From Vibrio spartinae (GTDB lineage: Bacteria > Pseudomonadota > Gammaproteobacteria > Enterobacterales > Vibrionaceae): a stretch of 64,000 bases of DNA. A program made the position numbers and the translations under genes. The stretch is taken from NCBI RefSeq assembly GCF_024347135.1, contig NZ_AP024907.1, positions 1 to 64,000 on the forward strand, read 5' to 3'. Every line of letters begins with the position of its first letter. Position 1 is the first letter of the stretch. Below, piece after piece: positions 42,405 to 54,307 of the stretch. The notes below the pieces were generated by a model that saw nothing but the letters and a program-made list of their open reading frames with translations, did not search any database and had not been told where the DNA came from.

Positions 42405-43505
42405 ATGAAATTTACCATTGAACGTAGCCATTTGATTAAACCGCTTCAGCAAGTATCCGGAACGGTTGGTGGACGGACAACATTGCCGATTCTCGGTAAT
42501 CTGTTGTTGGCGGTTGAAGGTGATACCCTCATGCTGACGGCCACTGATCTGGAAGTTGAATTGGTTGGTAAAATTGTTCTGGAAGGTGATGTGGAACCTG
42601 GCCGTGTGACGGTGCCTGCCCGCAAACTACTCGACATTTGTCGCGGACTTCCTGATGATGCAATGATCGCTGTTTTGTTAGACGGTGATCGATTACAGAT
42701 TCGTTCCGGTCGCAGCCGTTTTTCTTTGGCTACGCTACCTGCAAAAGATTTCCCGAATATTGAAGACTGGCAGAGTGAATTATCACTCACTTTGTCACAG
42801 GCTGACTTACGTGGACTGATCGAAAAAACGCAATTCTCGATGGCCAATCAGGATGTCCGCTACTATCTCAACGGGATGTTGTTTGATATCGAAGAGACAA
42901 CATTGCGTTCTGTGGCAACCGATGGTCACCGGATGGCTGTTGCTCAAGTGGCATTACCGGAGCCATTGGCTGCACAACAAATTATTGTGCCGCGTAAAGG
43001 AGTTCTGGAACTGGTTAAGTTGCTCGATATGCCGGAACAGCCGGTTATCGTGCAAATTGGTAGTGCCAACGTCCGCATTGAAGTAAATCAGTTTATTTTT
43101 ACCTCAAAATTGATCGACGGTCGTTTTCCTGATTATCGCCGAGTGTTGCCGCAGAGTACCAATAAGGTTCTGGTGGCTGCTTGTGATATCTTGCGTCATG
43201 CGTTTTCTCGCGCTGCGATTTTGTCGAATGAAAAATTCCGGGGTGTTCGCCTGAATATTGATGGCGGTGATATGCGGATTACCGCGAATAATCCGGAGCA
43301 GGAAGAAGCGGAAGAATTGTTGGATGTTCATTTTGAAGGTGAGCCGATTGAGATTGGCTTTAACGTTAGTTACGTACTGGATGTCCTCAATACATTGAAG
43401 TGCGATAATGTCCGAATGTCGATGTCAGACTCGAATGCCAGTGCTTTGATCGAAAATGTCGAAGACGATAGTGCGATGTACGTCGTCATGCCGATCCGGT
43501 TATAA
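42405..43505 (+). CDS. dnaN: DnaN, sliding clamp
   Basis: The beta clamp tethers DNA polymerase III to DNA. The protein is 366 aa with the standard MKFTIERSHLIKPLQQVSG start and the C-terminal MYVVMPIRL end. The ATG at 42405 is chosen over an in-frame GTG at 42381 because it matches the conserved N-terminus. It lies 96 bp downstream of dnaA and 42 bp upstream of recF. Confidence 0.98.
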   Translation: MKFTIERSHLIKPLQQVSGTVGGRTTLPILGNLLLAVEGDTLMLTATDLEVELVGKIVLEGDVEPGRVTVPARKLLDICRGLPDDAMIAVLLDGDRLQIRSGRSRFSLATLPAKDFPNIEDWQSELSLTLSQADLRGLIEKTQFSMANQDVRYYLNGMLFDIEETTLRSVATDGHRMAVAQVALPEPLAAQQIIVPRKGVLELVKLLDMPEQPVIVQIGSANVRIEVNQFIFTSKLIDGRFPDYRRVLPQSTNKVLVAACDILRHAFSRAAILSNEKFRGVRLNIDGGDMRITANNPEQEEAEELLDVHFEGEPIEIGFNVSYVLDVLNTLKCDNVRMSMSDSNASALIENVEDDSAMYVVMPIRL

Positions 43506-43547
43506 GTCTGAGCAGACAATGAATGCATTCGAACGATAGATTGAAGT

Positions 43548-44627
43548 ATGCCACTTTCGCGCTTAATGATTCAGCAATTTAGGAATATCAAAGCCTGTGA
43601 TATCTCATTATCATCAGGCTTTAACTTTCTTATCGGGGCGAACGGAAGCGGTAAAACCAGCGTACTTGAAGCGATTTACATGCTGGGCCACGGACGTTCG
43701 TTTAAAAGTAGTTTAACAGGCAGAGTGATCCAAAATGAGTGTCAGGAGCTGTTTGTTCATGGCCGTTTTTTGAACCCCGACCAAATTGAGATACCGATTG
43801 GCATTAATAAGCAGCGCGATGGCTCGGTTGAGGTTAAAATAGGCGGTCAGGCCGGACAAAAATTGGCTCAGCTGGCGCAGGTATTACCCCTGCAATTGAT
43901 TCATCCTGAAGGCTTTGAATTGCTTACGGATGGTCCGAAACAGCGACGGGCATATCTTGACTGGGGAATCTTTCATTCCGTCGTGGCCTTTTTTGAGGCT
44001 TGGGGACGTTTCCGTCGTTTAAATAAACAACGTAATGCGTTACTGAAAACCGCGACGGACTATCGAGAACTCAAGTATTGGGATGCGGAACTGTCGCACT
44101 TGGCTGAACAGATTGATGCATGGCGTGCCGATTATGTGGCGCAAATCAAGCCAGTGGCAGAAGCGTTGTGTCAGTCATTTTTACCGGAATTTGAAATCCA
44201 GTTACAATACTATCGTGGCTGGGAAAAAGAGACGTTATATCAAACGCTTCTCGAAAGAAATTTTGAACGCGATAAAATGTTGGGTTACACATTCAGTGGG
44301 CCGAATAAAGCGGATTTAAGAATAAAAGTGAACGGTACACCGGTTGAGGATGTTTTGTCGCGCGGTCAGCTTAAGTTGATGGTTTGTGCCCTACGGGTCG
44401 CACAAGGACAACACTTAACATCCTTAACGGGTAAGCAATGTATTTATCTCATTGATGATTTTGCTTCCGAGCTGGACAGTGAGCGCCGTAAAAGGTTAGC
44501 AGACTGTTTAAAAGCGACCGGAGCGCAAGTTTTTGTAAGCTCTATTACCCGAGAACAGGTGGATGACATGTGTATGTCAGACAGCAAATTGTTCCATATG
44601 GAACAAGGCCGGATAGAGCAAGGATAA
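43548..44627 (+). CDS. recF: RecF, recombination mediator
   Basis: RecF loads RecA at gaps with RecO and RecR. The 359-aa protein shows Walker [10 protein letters not shown], the ABC signature [14 protein letters not shown] and Walker [12 protein letters not shown]. It stops 19 bp before gyrB. Confidence 0.97.
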   Translation: MPLSRLMIQQFRNIKACDISLSSGFNFLIGANGSGKTSVLEAIYMLGHGRSFKSSLTGRVIQNECQELFVHGRFLNPDQIEIPIGINKQRDGSVEVKIGGQAGQKLAQLAQVLPLQLIHPEGFELLTDGPKQRRAYLDWGIFHSVVAFFEAWGRFRRLNKQRNALLKTATDYRELKYWDAELSHLAEQIDAWRADYVAQIKPVAEALCQSFLPEFEIQLQYYRGWEKETLYQTLLERNFERDKMLGYTFSGPNKADLRIKVNGTPVEDVLSRGQLKLMVCALRVAQGQHLTSLTGKQCIYLIDDFASELDSERRKRLADCLKATGAQVFVSSITREQVDDMCMSDSKLFHMEQGRIEQG

Positions 44628-44643
44628 AAAATAAAGAGAGTAA

Positions 44644-47061
<2,418 letters not shown>

Positions 47062-47072
47062 TTTTTTAAAAA

Positions 47073-47091
47073 GGGTCCCATATAGGGACCC
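47073..47091 (+). terminator. Terminator after gyrB
   Basis: GGGTCCC-ATATA-GGGACCC stem-loop 11 bp after the gyrB stop, with a weak T-rich tail. It also faces the convergent gene at 47119. Confidence 0.78.
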
Positions 47092-47118
47092 TCAATTTAT
47101 GTTGCTATTTTTTTAACG

Positions 47119-47478
47119 CTATGGGTAAATTGATATCTGATAGACCCATTCATATCCGTCAGCGCTACATTGTGGTGAATTACCACCTGATGTCCCTGTA
47201 GTTATATAAACTTGTTTACCTGTTGTTAATGCTGCTAGTGCAAGAGAGAACATTTGTTTTCTCTGATCTGAAACCGTCCCTTCACTAATAATAAAAAATG
47301 GGTTTGGGTTCTCCTGTGTACTATTTCCACAGGTATGCCATTTTGTATTTTTAAACTGAACTAATGTCTTATCTCCATCGGTTACTTTTATTTCGGTAAT
47401 TCTATCTACCTGACTCCAAGCCATTGCTCCCTGACAATAGCAAAATACAAATATAGTAAGTAATATTTTTTTGAACAT
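47119..47478 (-). CDS. Small secreted protein, unknown
   Basis: A 119-aa protein with a clear Sec signal, MFKKILLTIFVFCYCQGAMA-W, and a mature domain of about 98 aa with cysteines in WHTCGNS and SPQCSADGY. Its strand pattern (WSQVDRITEIKVTDGDKTLV; FSLALAALTTGKQVYITTG) recalls the small B-subunit-like proteins related to subtilase cytotoxin SubB. This is a tentative likeness. The ATG at 47478 follows GGAGTT. An in-frame TTG at 47487 is less likely. The gene is convergent with gyrB and AT-rich relative to its neighbours. Confidence 0.65.
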   Translation of the reverse strand: MFKKILLTIFVFCYCQGAMAWSQVDRITEIKVTDGDKTLVQFKNTKWHTCGNSTQENPNPFFIISEGTVSDQRKQMFSLALAALTTGKQVYITTGTSGGNSPQCSADGYEWVYQISIYP

Positions 47479-47601
47479 TGAGTCCAACTCCAGAAATGAA
47501 TGAAAATTAGATTATTATTATTTATATTAATAAATAAAACTATATTAGTAATCAACTTTCTTATAAGAAAGATATCACTCTCCATTTTTTTCATATTTTT
47601 A

Positions 47602-47630
47602 CTTGAAACTCGGCAAAACACCCATATATC
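47602..47630 (+). promoter_or_regulatory. Heat-shock (sigma-32) promoter of ibpA
   Basis: CTTGAAA (47602-47608) and CCCATATAT (47621-47629) match the sigma-32 elements CTTGAAA and CCCCATnT, with a normal spacer of about 12 bp. Transcription from about 47637 would give a 5' leader of about 160 nt before ibpA. Confidence 0.75.
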
Positions 47631-47689
47631 TATGAATGAAGAGGATGCCATATCGGGCCTCTGAACCGGAAAACCACCTTGCTCTGATG

Positions 47690-47795
47690 AGAAGGTAAGT
47701 TAACCAAAGTACAACCGTTCGCTCTCTGGGTCGTCTGAACAGAAAGTTGAACATTCAAATTCATGAAACTATTGCTTCATAGAGAGGATAGAAAT
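47690..47795 (+). promoter_or_regulatory. Candidate ROSE-type RNA thermometer
   Basis: The long ibpA leader ends with TTGCT (about 47771) shortly before the ribosome site AGAGAGGA (about 47780). ROSE thermometers use such a UUGCU-type segment to mask the Shine-Dalgarno at low temperature, and E. coli ibpA has one. The pairing here is inferred, not calculated. Confidence 0.55.
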
Positions 47796-48239
47796 ATGAG
47801 AACTGTCGATTTCACACCTTTATACCGTAATGCCATTGGCTTTGATCGTCTGTTTAATTTAATGGAAACCGCCAACGCAAAAAATGGCTCTTCAGGTTAC
47901 CCCCCATACAATATCGAGCAAAAAGACGAAAATCAGTATCGGATTACGATGGCTGTTGCTGGATTTGCTGAGCAGGACCTTGAGATCACCCAACAGGAAA
48001 ATACCCTGATTGTCCAAGGTGAACGTCAACCTGAAGATGAGAAAAAGTACATTTATCAAGGTATTGCAGAGCGCAACTTTGAACGTAAGTTCCAGTTGGC
48101 AGATTATGTTAAAGTGGTGGGTGCTACCATGGAAAATGGTCTGCTGCATGTTGATTTGGAACGTGAAATTCCAGAAGCGATGCAGCCACGCAAAATTGCG
48201 ATTAACGGTAAAAACTTAATCGAAAGCAAAGAATCATGA
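47796..48239 (+). CDS. ibpA: IbpA-type small heat-shock protein
   Basis: An Hsp20 holdase of 147 aa that binds aggregating proteins during heat stress. It shows [20 protein letters not shown] as in E. coli IbpA and the alpha-crystallin core ([38 protein letters not shown]). The C-terminal IxI anchor reads KIAING. The ATG at 47796 is chosen over 47763 because AGAGAGGATA precedes it and the protein then matches the family start. Expression is probably doubly controlled, by sigma-32 and the leader. Confidence 0.93.
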   Translation: MRTVDFTPLYRNAIGFDRLFNLMETANAKNGSSGYPPYNIEQKDENQYRITMAVAGFAEQDLEITQQENTLIVQGERQPEDEKKYIYQGIAERNFERKFQLADYVKVVGATMENGLLHVDLEREIPEAMQPRKIAINGKNLIESKES

Positions 48240-48271
48240 TTTGCTCGCAAATCGGTTAGGGAAAGTTGTGA

Positions 48272-48296
48272 AAGAGCGCCTTATGGCGCTCTTTTT
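48272..48296 (+). terminator. Terminator after ibpA
   Basis: AAGAGCGCC-TTAT-GGCGCTCTT with a TTT tail: a 9-bp stem and T-run, 32 bp after the ibpA stop. Confidence 0.88.
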
Positions 48297-48536
48297 GATC
48301 GCCCTTGATTCACCGCCACCGGATTGAGCACTCGAATAACCGATTGGTGGTTCACACATCGCGAAAAAAGCTTCAACCTGATGTAATAAATTGCAGTTTT
48401 ATCCGTCTAATCACTATAAAACAGTGAACACTCGTGAATTTATCATCTTCGTCTTGGCTAAAATAACCATTGCACGATACCCTTTGGTAAAGGCGAAATC
48501 ATAACCAACGCTTATCAGAGCATGGAAGGATAGATT

Positions 48537-49538
48537 ATGTTGATCAGGAAAAAACCACAGCTGACGGAAGCTGATGTGACACCGGAAGCCATTTATCGTT
48601 CTCGCCGGAAATTTATGCAAGGTTCACTTGCGCTTGGAGCCAGCGTCTTACTCCCATCACTGAATGTGCTGGCCAAACCCAGTCAGGAAGCCGGAGAGTT
48701 TCAACCGAATACACCTCAATGGCTCAAACAGCAATTGAGAGATGCGCAAGCCAATCAGCAAATCATCAATGAACCGTTAACGCCCTATAAGAATGTCACG
48801 CAGTACAATAATTTTTATGAGTTTGGCTACGGCAAGAGTGATCCGGCCGATGAGAGCGGGGATTTTCAGCCATTTCCGTGGCAAGTCCAAATTGGCGGTG
48901 AAGTCGCTAAAGCCGGTACCTATCATTTAGAAGATTTACTCAAAGGTATCACGCTGGAAGAACGAATTTATCGGCTGCGCTGTGTTGAAGCCTGGTCGAT
49001 GGTGATTCCTTGGATTGGATTCCCTTTATCAACGTTACTCAAACGATTTGAACCGACCAGTAAAGCGAAATATGTCGCTTTTACGACGCTAGAGCGCCCG
49101 GAACAAATGCCGGGACAGAACAGTTTATTTAGCTCTATTGACTGGCCGTATGTTGAAGGGTTACGGATCGATGAAGCGATGCATCCCCTGACCATGATTG
49201 CGGTTGGGTTGTATGGTAAAACCCTGCCGAATCAAAGTGGCGCGCCATTTCGCTTGGTTGTGCCATGGAAATATGGTTTCAAAAGTATCAAATCGATCGT
49301 CAAAATCGAGCTGACGGAAAAACAGCCACCAACGACATGGAGCCAATTAGCCCCCCATGAATACGGGTTTTATGCCAATGTGAACCCACAGGTCGATCAC
49401 CCGCGTTGGAGTCAGAAAGAAGAGCGGCGTTTGCCTTCGGGGTTATTAAGCCCGAACATTATTCCGACACGACGATTTAATGGCTATGATGAAGTTGCGT
49501 CTTTGTATCAGGGGATGGATTTAGCCCGTTACTACTGA
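48537..49538 (+). CDS. msrP: MsrP, periplasmic methionine sulfoxide reductase
   Basis: MsrP (YedY) is a molybdopterin enzyme that repairs oxidised methionines of periplasmic proteins. The 333-aa protein has a Tat signal ([18 protein letters not shown]) and the Mo-ligand cysteine in [14 protein letters not shown]. The active-site motif [20 protein letters not shown] is also present. GGAAGGA lies before the ATG. It is followed by msrQ, its membrane electron donor, 61 bp downstream. Confidence 0.95.
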   Translation: MLIRKKPQLTEADVTPEAIYRSRRKFMQGSLALGASVLLPSLNVLAKPSQEAGEFQPNTPQWLKQQLRDAQANQQIINEPLTPYKNVTQYNNFYEFGYGKSDPADESGDFQPFPWQVQIGGEVAKAGTYHLEDLLKGITLEERIYRLRCVEAWSMVIPWIGFPLSTLLKRFEPTSKAKYVAFTTLERPEQMPGQNSLFSSIDWPYVEGLRIDEAMHPLTMIAVGLYGKTLPNQSGAPFRLVVPWKYGFKSIKSIVKIELTEKQPPTTWSQLAPHEYGFYANVNPQVDHPRWSQKEERRLPSGLLSPNIIPTRRFNGYDEVASLYQGMDLARYY

Positions 49539-49599
49539 TTTTAGTCCGTGAGCGCTGTGGTCGGCTTTGATTGCCGGAGACGCAAGTAAGGAGAAACAA

Positions 49600-50223
49600 A
49601 TGCCGGTTACTTTACGTCGTATCGTGATTTTTATACTCGGCTGTACACCGTTATCACTCTTGGTCTGGGGTGTCTTCACTCAGAATTTAGGGGGTGATCC
49701 GGCGAAAACGATTGTGCTGGAAACCGGGCTTTGGACATTACGTTTTCTGCTGATCACGTTAATGGCTTCACCGTTTGCCCGCTATCTGAAATGGCGTTGG
49801 TTAATGCCCCATCGACGAATGTTGGGGCTGTTTGCGCTGTTTTATGGGGTATTACATCTGTTGGCTTATTACCAGTTTATTTTGGGTGGTAATCTGGCTT
49901 TCTTTGGCTCGGAATTGGTGAAACGACCTTATATTCTGGTTGGTGCACCGGCATTGCTGATTTTGATAGCTTTGGGCATTACGTCCACCAAAGGCTGGAT
50001 GAAACGGCTCGGGAGACGTTGGCAAACTTTGCACCGTCTGGTTTATGTGGCGTTAATTCTGGGTTGGGTTCACCTGTTCTGGCAAGTCCGATCCAGTTAT
50101 TACGAAGCCGCGTTTTATGGTGTGATTGGCGTGATATTACTGAGTTTCCGCTTGCCACTGCTATGGCGCTTTTGTCAGTCTCGTTTACGTCGTCGGGGCA
50201 GTGCGCCCGTCAAGCCGCATTAA
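49600..50223 (+). CDS. msrQ: MsrQ, heme membrane partner of MsrP
   Basis: MsrQ (YedZ) is a six-helix haem b inner-membrane protein that passes electrons to MsrP. The 207-aa protein shows the ferric-reductase-like helices with haem-ligand histidines in YGVLHLLAYYQF and WQTLHRLVYVALILGWVHLF. The ATG at 49600 follows AAGGAGAAACAA. A TTG at 49567 also lies in frame but is too far upstream. Confidence 0.93.
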   Translation: MPVTLRRIVIFILGCTPLSLLVWGVFTQNLGGDPAKTIVLETGLWTLRFLLITLMASPFARYLKWRWLMPHRRMLGLFALFYGVLHLLAYYQFILGGNLAFFGSELVKRPYILVGAPALLILIALGITSTKGWMKRLGRRWQTLHRLVYVALILGWVHLFWQVRSSYYEAAFYGVIGVILLSFRLPLLWRFCQSRLRRRGSAPVKPH

Positions 50224-50398
50224 GCACCTGCCCTGGACGGATGAATGCCCGATTGAGTCCCGGCAGAGCCCCATCAATACCGGGCGGCATCGTGGTGATT
50301 GATCTTGCGGTCTGATCTTTTTCTGATGGGACCAAACTCTTTCTGATAGTTTTGATACAATCAGTCGGTCAGCAAGCAGTTTGATCAACGGAGTTGAA

Positions 50399-50905
50399 AT
50401 GAAAGCACAGGAAGTCGCCACATACTATCTTGAAATGCACGCGTTGACGGCGTTGAATGAAAAGCCCAAACCGGAAGGGTTTGAGGTCATTGAAGCGCAA
50501 GTGAAGAATTACCGTTTTAATCGGTATCTTTATCAGTTAGTCGGTGAGCCGTGGCAGTGGTGGGATAAACTCGCGCTTTCTGATCAGGAATGGCAGATAT
50601 ATGCGGAATCGCCACACCTGAGAACTTGGTTTGCTTTAAGTCAGGGAAGTATTGCCGGTTATTACGAACTCAAGCAGCAGGCTGACGGGAATATTGAAAT
50701 TGCTTACTTTGGGCTTGCGCCTGATTTTATGGGGCATGGTTTTGGCGGTTATTTACTGACTCATGCTCTTCAGTCTGCATGGCACTGGGGTAATCCGCAG
50801 CGGGTCTGGGTTCACACCTGCACGCTTGACCACGAACATGCGTTGGCAAACTATCAGGCGCGGGGGATGTCAGTTTATAAAACAGAGACTGAACAAACGT
50901 CTTAG
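50399..50905 (+). CDS. GNAT acetyltransferase
   Basis: A 168-aa GCN5-related N-acetyltransferase. The acetyl-CoA loop is seen in YFGLAPDFMGHGFGGYLLTH. ARGMSVYKTE follows near the end. An N-terminal extension (residues 1-60) precedes the core. The substrate is unknown. The ATG at 50399 follows GGAGTT. It lies alone, convergent with avtA. Confidence 0.85.
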   Translation: MKAQEVATYYLEMHALTALNEKPKPEGFEVIEAQVKNYRFNRYLYQLVGEPWQWWDKLALSDQEWQIYAESPHLRTWFALSQGSIAGYYELKQQADGNIEIAYFGLAPDFMGHGFGGYLLTHALQSAWHWGNPQRVWVHTCTLDHEHALANYQARGMSVYKTETEQTS

Positions 50906-50996
50906 CAGCGTCAACCTGAACCTCCGATATCGCCATGGCTATCAATCGGGACCAAACCGTCTTGCCATGATGGTCCCAATCAACCTGACGATATCT

Positions 50997-52271
50997 CTAG
51001 GTTAAGTCTTTATTGACTGAAACACCTTCCCGATATGCTTTGGCAACTTCTTCTGCGATGATGGCAATGCCTTTCTGCATCTGCTGGTCGTCTTGTACAT
51101 AATTCATTCGTAAGCACTGGTGGTCATGTTGCCACTCTTGTTGCTGGCCGATGAAGAAATATTCACCGGGGATAATCAGTACACCCCGATCTTTCAGGCG
51201 TTGATAGAGTTCCATCGTGGTGATCGGGAGTTCGTCGAACCATAACCAGAGGAAAATCGCGCCTTCCGGTTTGTGGATCCGAAAACGCGGATCAGGAATC
51301 GCCTGTTGGAGCCGCTTGATAGCGTATTGGGATTTTTGCCGGTAAAACGGTTGGATCACATCTGCGCTGAGGCGTAGTAGATCGCCTTGTTCAATCATAT
51401 GATTGGCGATTGCCGGACCAATACTGCTGGGGGAAAGATTAATAATGCCGCTAAGATTGCTCATTGCTTGGGTGACTGCTTCATTGGCAATCACAATGCC
51501 GCAGCGGACGCCCGGTAAACCGAGTTTCGACAGACTCATGCACAGAATGGTGTTGTCATTCCAGAACGGGGTGACATCTTCAAAAATAATATTCGGAAAT
51601 GGCAACCCATAAGCATTATCGATGATCAGTGGAATATGATGCTGACGGGCTAATTGGTCCAGCCTGAGGACTTCTTCATCCGTCAGCACATTGCCGGTTG
51701 GGTTGGTCGGACGGGACGCACAGATCGCGGCAATCGAGTCGTCCACTTGCAGCTGTTCGAAATCGACATGATATTTAAACAGACCATGCTCAAGCATTTC
51801 GATTTCTGGCCGGTAAGAGATAAACATATCCTCATGAATACCGGCATCCCCGTAACCAATATATTCCGGAGCCAGCGGCAGCAGGATTTTCTTATGTGAA
51901 CCGTCCGGTTGTTTCCCGGCCAGTAGGTTGAACAGATGAAAAAAGCTGCTTTGGCTGCCATTGGTCAGACTAATGTTTTTTTCCGTAATCGCCCAACCGA
52001 GGTTTTCTCTGAGCAGCGCCGCCAGTGAGCGCAGAAAGGTATTTTTCCCTTGCGGACCATCGTAGTTTGCCATTGCGGCAACCAGTTCGCCGCTATCAAG
52101 TAGCGACTGACTCGCCTGATGAAAATAATCGAGCATGGTTGGAATGGCGGCTGGGTTTCCGCCGCCCAGCATAATGGCACCCGGTGTGCGGAGGCCAGTA
52201 TTCAGATCATCCATGAGCCGAGTGATACCTGAATAGCGGTTAAATTTTTCACCAAACGAAGAGAACGGCAT
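50997..52271 (-). CDS. avtA: AvtA, valine-pyruvate aminotransferase
   Basis: A 424-aa PLP enzyme that swaps amino groups between valine and pyruvate (alanine supply). The family start SSFGEKFNRYSGITRLMDDL matches AvtA. The PLP lysine is in SLSKLGLPGVRCG. RPTNPTGNVL is the cofactor-contacting turn. The gene is transcribed alone towards the acetyltransferase gene. Confidence 0.92.
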   Translation of the reverse strand: MPFSSFGEKFNRYSGITRLMDDLNTGLRTPGAIMLGGGNPAAIPTMLDYFHQASQSLLDSGELVAAMANYDGPQGKNTFLRSLAALLRENLGWAITEKNISLTNGSQSSFFHLFNLLAGKQPDGSHKKILLPLAPEYIGYGDAGIHEDMFISYRPEIEMLEHGLFKYHVDFEQLQVDDSIAAICASRPTNPTGNVLTDEEVLRLDQLARQHHIPLIIDNAYGLPFPNIIFEDVTPFWNDNTILCMSLSKLGLPGVRCGIVIANEAVTQAMSNLSGIINLSPSSIGPAIANHMIEQGDLLRLSADVIQPFYRQKSQYAIKRLQQAIPDPRFRIHKPEGAIFLWLWFDELPITTMELYQRLKDRGVLIIPGEYFFIGQQQEWQHDHQCLRMNYVQDDQQMQKGIAIIAEEVAKAYREGVSVNKDLT

Positions 52272-52525
52272 GACTGAGTTACCTGATATTTTTATAGGAA
52301 AGAATCGCTTTTCGTTGCCGGAAATGATGCCGGTGCATCAGTATGGTGCTGGCATCTCCACCATCAATTTCGCTATGGCCATCAATTTCGTTAGGACCAT
52401 TGATTTCACAAGCACACAATACTTTAACCGTAATGATTTTTAATTGAAAAGCAACTCTTACCTGTTTATTTCTCTCCAGCACCGAGTCGGGGCTTTCAGG
52501 GTGTGCCGATTAACTGCATTGAGGC

Positions 52526-54307
52526 TTACGCTTGATTTGAGCGTGCATCGAGATAATGTCGCCAGCCGCCAAAGTGGCTAATCTCTGTTGCATGACTGAG
52601 GCCGATGGGTTCGCAGATGAATCCTTTGACCCAGAGTCCGTCAGCCAGCTCAACGGTTCCTAAACCGAGCGGATGTGGAATCTGGTCGAGCAGGGCACCG
52701 ATTGCTTCTATCGGCACAGACCAGACTTCAACGTCAATCATGGTGCCTTCGGTTTCATTGCGGATGAGGCCGGGACGTTGCGGCGGATCGCCAGCCAGCG
52801 CATACAAGCGGTAGCTTGCCGCTGTTTGAGTGCGTTGTTTGAGGGTCGCCCCAACGCTGGTGAGCTGGTGGTTGAGGGGCAACCCCTGCATATGAGCCCC
52901 ACAGACCAGCAGGTCAAGGTGTGAACTCTGAGGCGGATAGAGACCACTGGCCCCGACGGGTAAACGAATGCGTTGTTGCCATTCACAGGCCAGATCCATC
53001 AGGATTCTGTCGGAGAATGCGGGGCCGAACAGCGTAAAGCCGAACGGCATTGCTGCGTCGGTAAATCCACCCGGGATTGCGATTGCACTGTAATCAAGCA
53101 GATTCATGAAGTTGGTGTAGTAACCGAGATTGCTGTTGAGTGTCACCGGATCCTGATTGACGGCTTCAATCGTATAGGTGGTCCCTGCGGTCGGTGTGAG
53201 CACAACATCCACATCATCTAGCAGGGCATCACAGGTCACTTGGTAATCCCGCAGTTGATAGAACCCTTGGAAGGTTTCAACGGCTGACAACTGTTCTGCC
53301 TGACCGATGATGGTTTGAATCACCGGCAGACAACGTGAGGCATCCTGTTCGAAAAACGGTTGAATGGCCGCATAACGCTCAGCAACCCACGGCCCCTGAT
53401 ACAGTAGTCTGGCCGCAGCGAGAAACGGAGATAGATCAAAGGGAACCAGTTCTGCACCAAGCGCTGTCAGCTTCTCGATGACTTGTTCGAAACCGAGCTG
53501 ATAAGCCTGATTGCCGAAAAAATTCAATTGTTCCGCTTGCGGCACACCGATTCGTAACCCCTGAAACGTGGTTTTCGGCGCTGAATGGAGAGGATGAACA
53601 TCCGGGCGGGCGTAGCTGTCCTGACGATCATAGCTCGCTGCGACTTGATGCAGCAGCGCCAGATCTTCACCATGAGCGGTAAAGAAAGTAACACAGTCGA
53701 GGCTGCGACAGGCTGGCACCACGCCACGACAACTGAGCAGCCCTTTGGTGGGTTTGAGCCCGTAAATATGATTGAAAGCAGCCGGTACCCGACCGGAACC
53801 TGCGGTATCTGTACCTAACGCAAACAGAACCTGACCGGTGGCTACAGCCACAGCACTGCCTGCACTTGAGCCGCCGGAAATATATTCGGGATTGAAGCTG
53901 TTGGTGGTTGCTCCCCACGGACTGCGGGTTCCGACCAGTCCGGTTGCAAACTGATCGAGATTGGTTTTCCCGAGCGGAATCGCACCGGCAGCAATCAGGC
54001 GTTCGACCACAAAAGCAGAGTCTTCCGGATGGTAGCGATACGCTTCACACCCGGCAGTGGTCGCGAGACCGGCCAGATCGATATTGTCTTTGATGGCGAA
54101 AGGAACACCGTACAGTGGGAGATCATCGATATCATAGGCTGACAACGCATCGAGGTATTGATCGAGTTGTGTTGCAGTGAGTGTACTGATCCAGGCATGA
54201 TGTGAGTCAGCCTGAGCCAGCTTCAGTTGTTGGTGTAAAAAAGGACGTACCGAGCGTTCTCCGCAGCGGTACGCCGCCTGTAATTGTGTGATGGTGAGGA
54301 TGGTCAT
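52526..54307 (-). CDS. atzF: AtzF-type allophanate hydrolase
   Basis: Hydrolyses allophanate to ammonia and CO2, the last step of this operon. The 593-aa protein is an amidase-signature enzyme. The Ser-cisSer-Lys triad is visible as K73 (AIKDNID), S147 (SGGSSAGSA) and S171 (GTDTAGSGRVPA). A C-terminal domain of about 120 aa (450-590) with GDPPQRPGLIRNETEGTMID is typical for AtzF. The ATG shares one base with the stop of the upstream carboxylase (TGATG). Confidence 0.93.
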   Translation of the reverse strand: MTILTITQLQAAYRCGERSVRPFLHQQLKLAQADSHHAWISTLTATQLDQYLDALSAYDIDDLPLYGVPFAIKDNIDLAGLATTAGCEAYRYHPEDSAFVVERLIAAGAIPLGKTNLDQFATGLVGTRSPWGATTNSFNPEYISGGSSAGSAVAVATGQVLFALGTDTAGSGRVPAAFNHIYGLKPTKGLLSCRGVVPACRSLDCVTFFTAHGEDLALLHQVAASYDRQDSYARPDVHPLHSAPKTTFQGLRIGVPQAEQLNFFGNQAYQLGFEQVIEKLTALGAELVPFDLSPFLAAARLLYQGPWVAERYAAIQPFFEQDASRCLPVIQTIIGQAEQLSAVETFQGFYQLRDYQVTCDALLDDVDVVLTPTAGTTYTIEAVNQDPVTLNSNLGYYTNFMNLLDYSAIAIPGGFTDAAMPFGFTLFGPAFSDRILMDLACEWQQRIRLPVGASGLYPPQSSHLDLLVCGAHMQGLPLNHQLTSVGATLKQRTQTAASYRLYALAGDPPQRPGLIRNETEGTMIDVEVWSVPIEAIGALLDQIPHPLGLGTVELADGLWVKGFICEPIGLSHATEISHFGGWRHYLDARSNQA

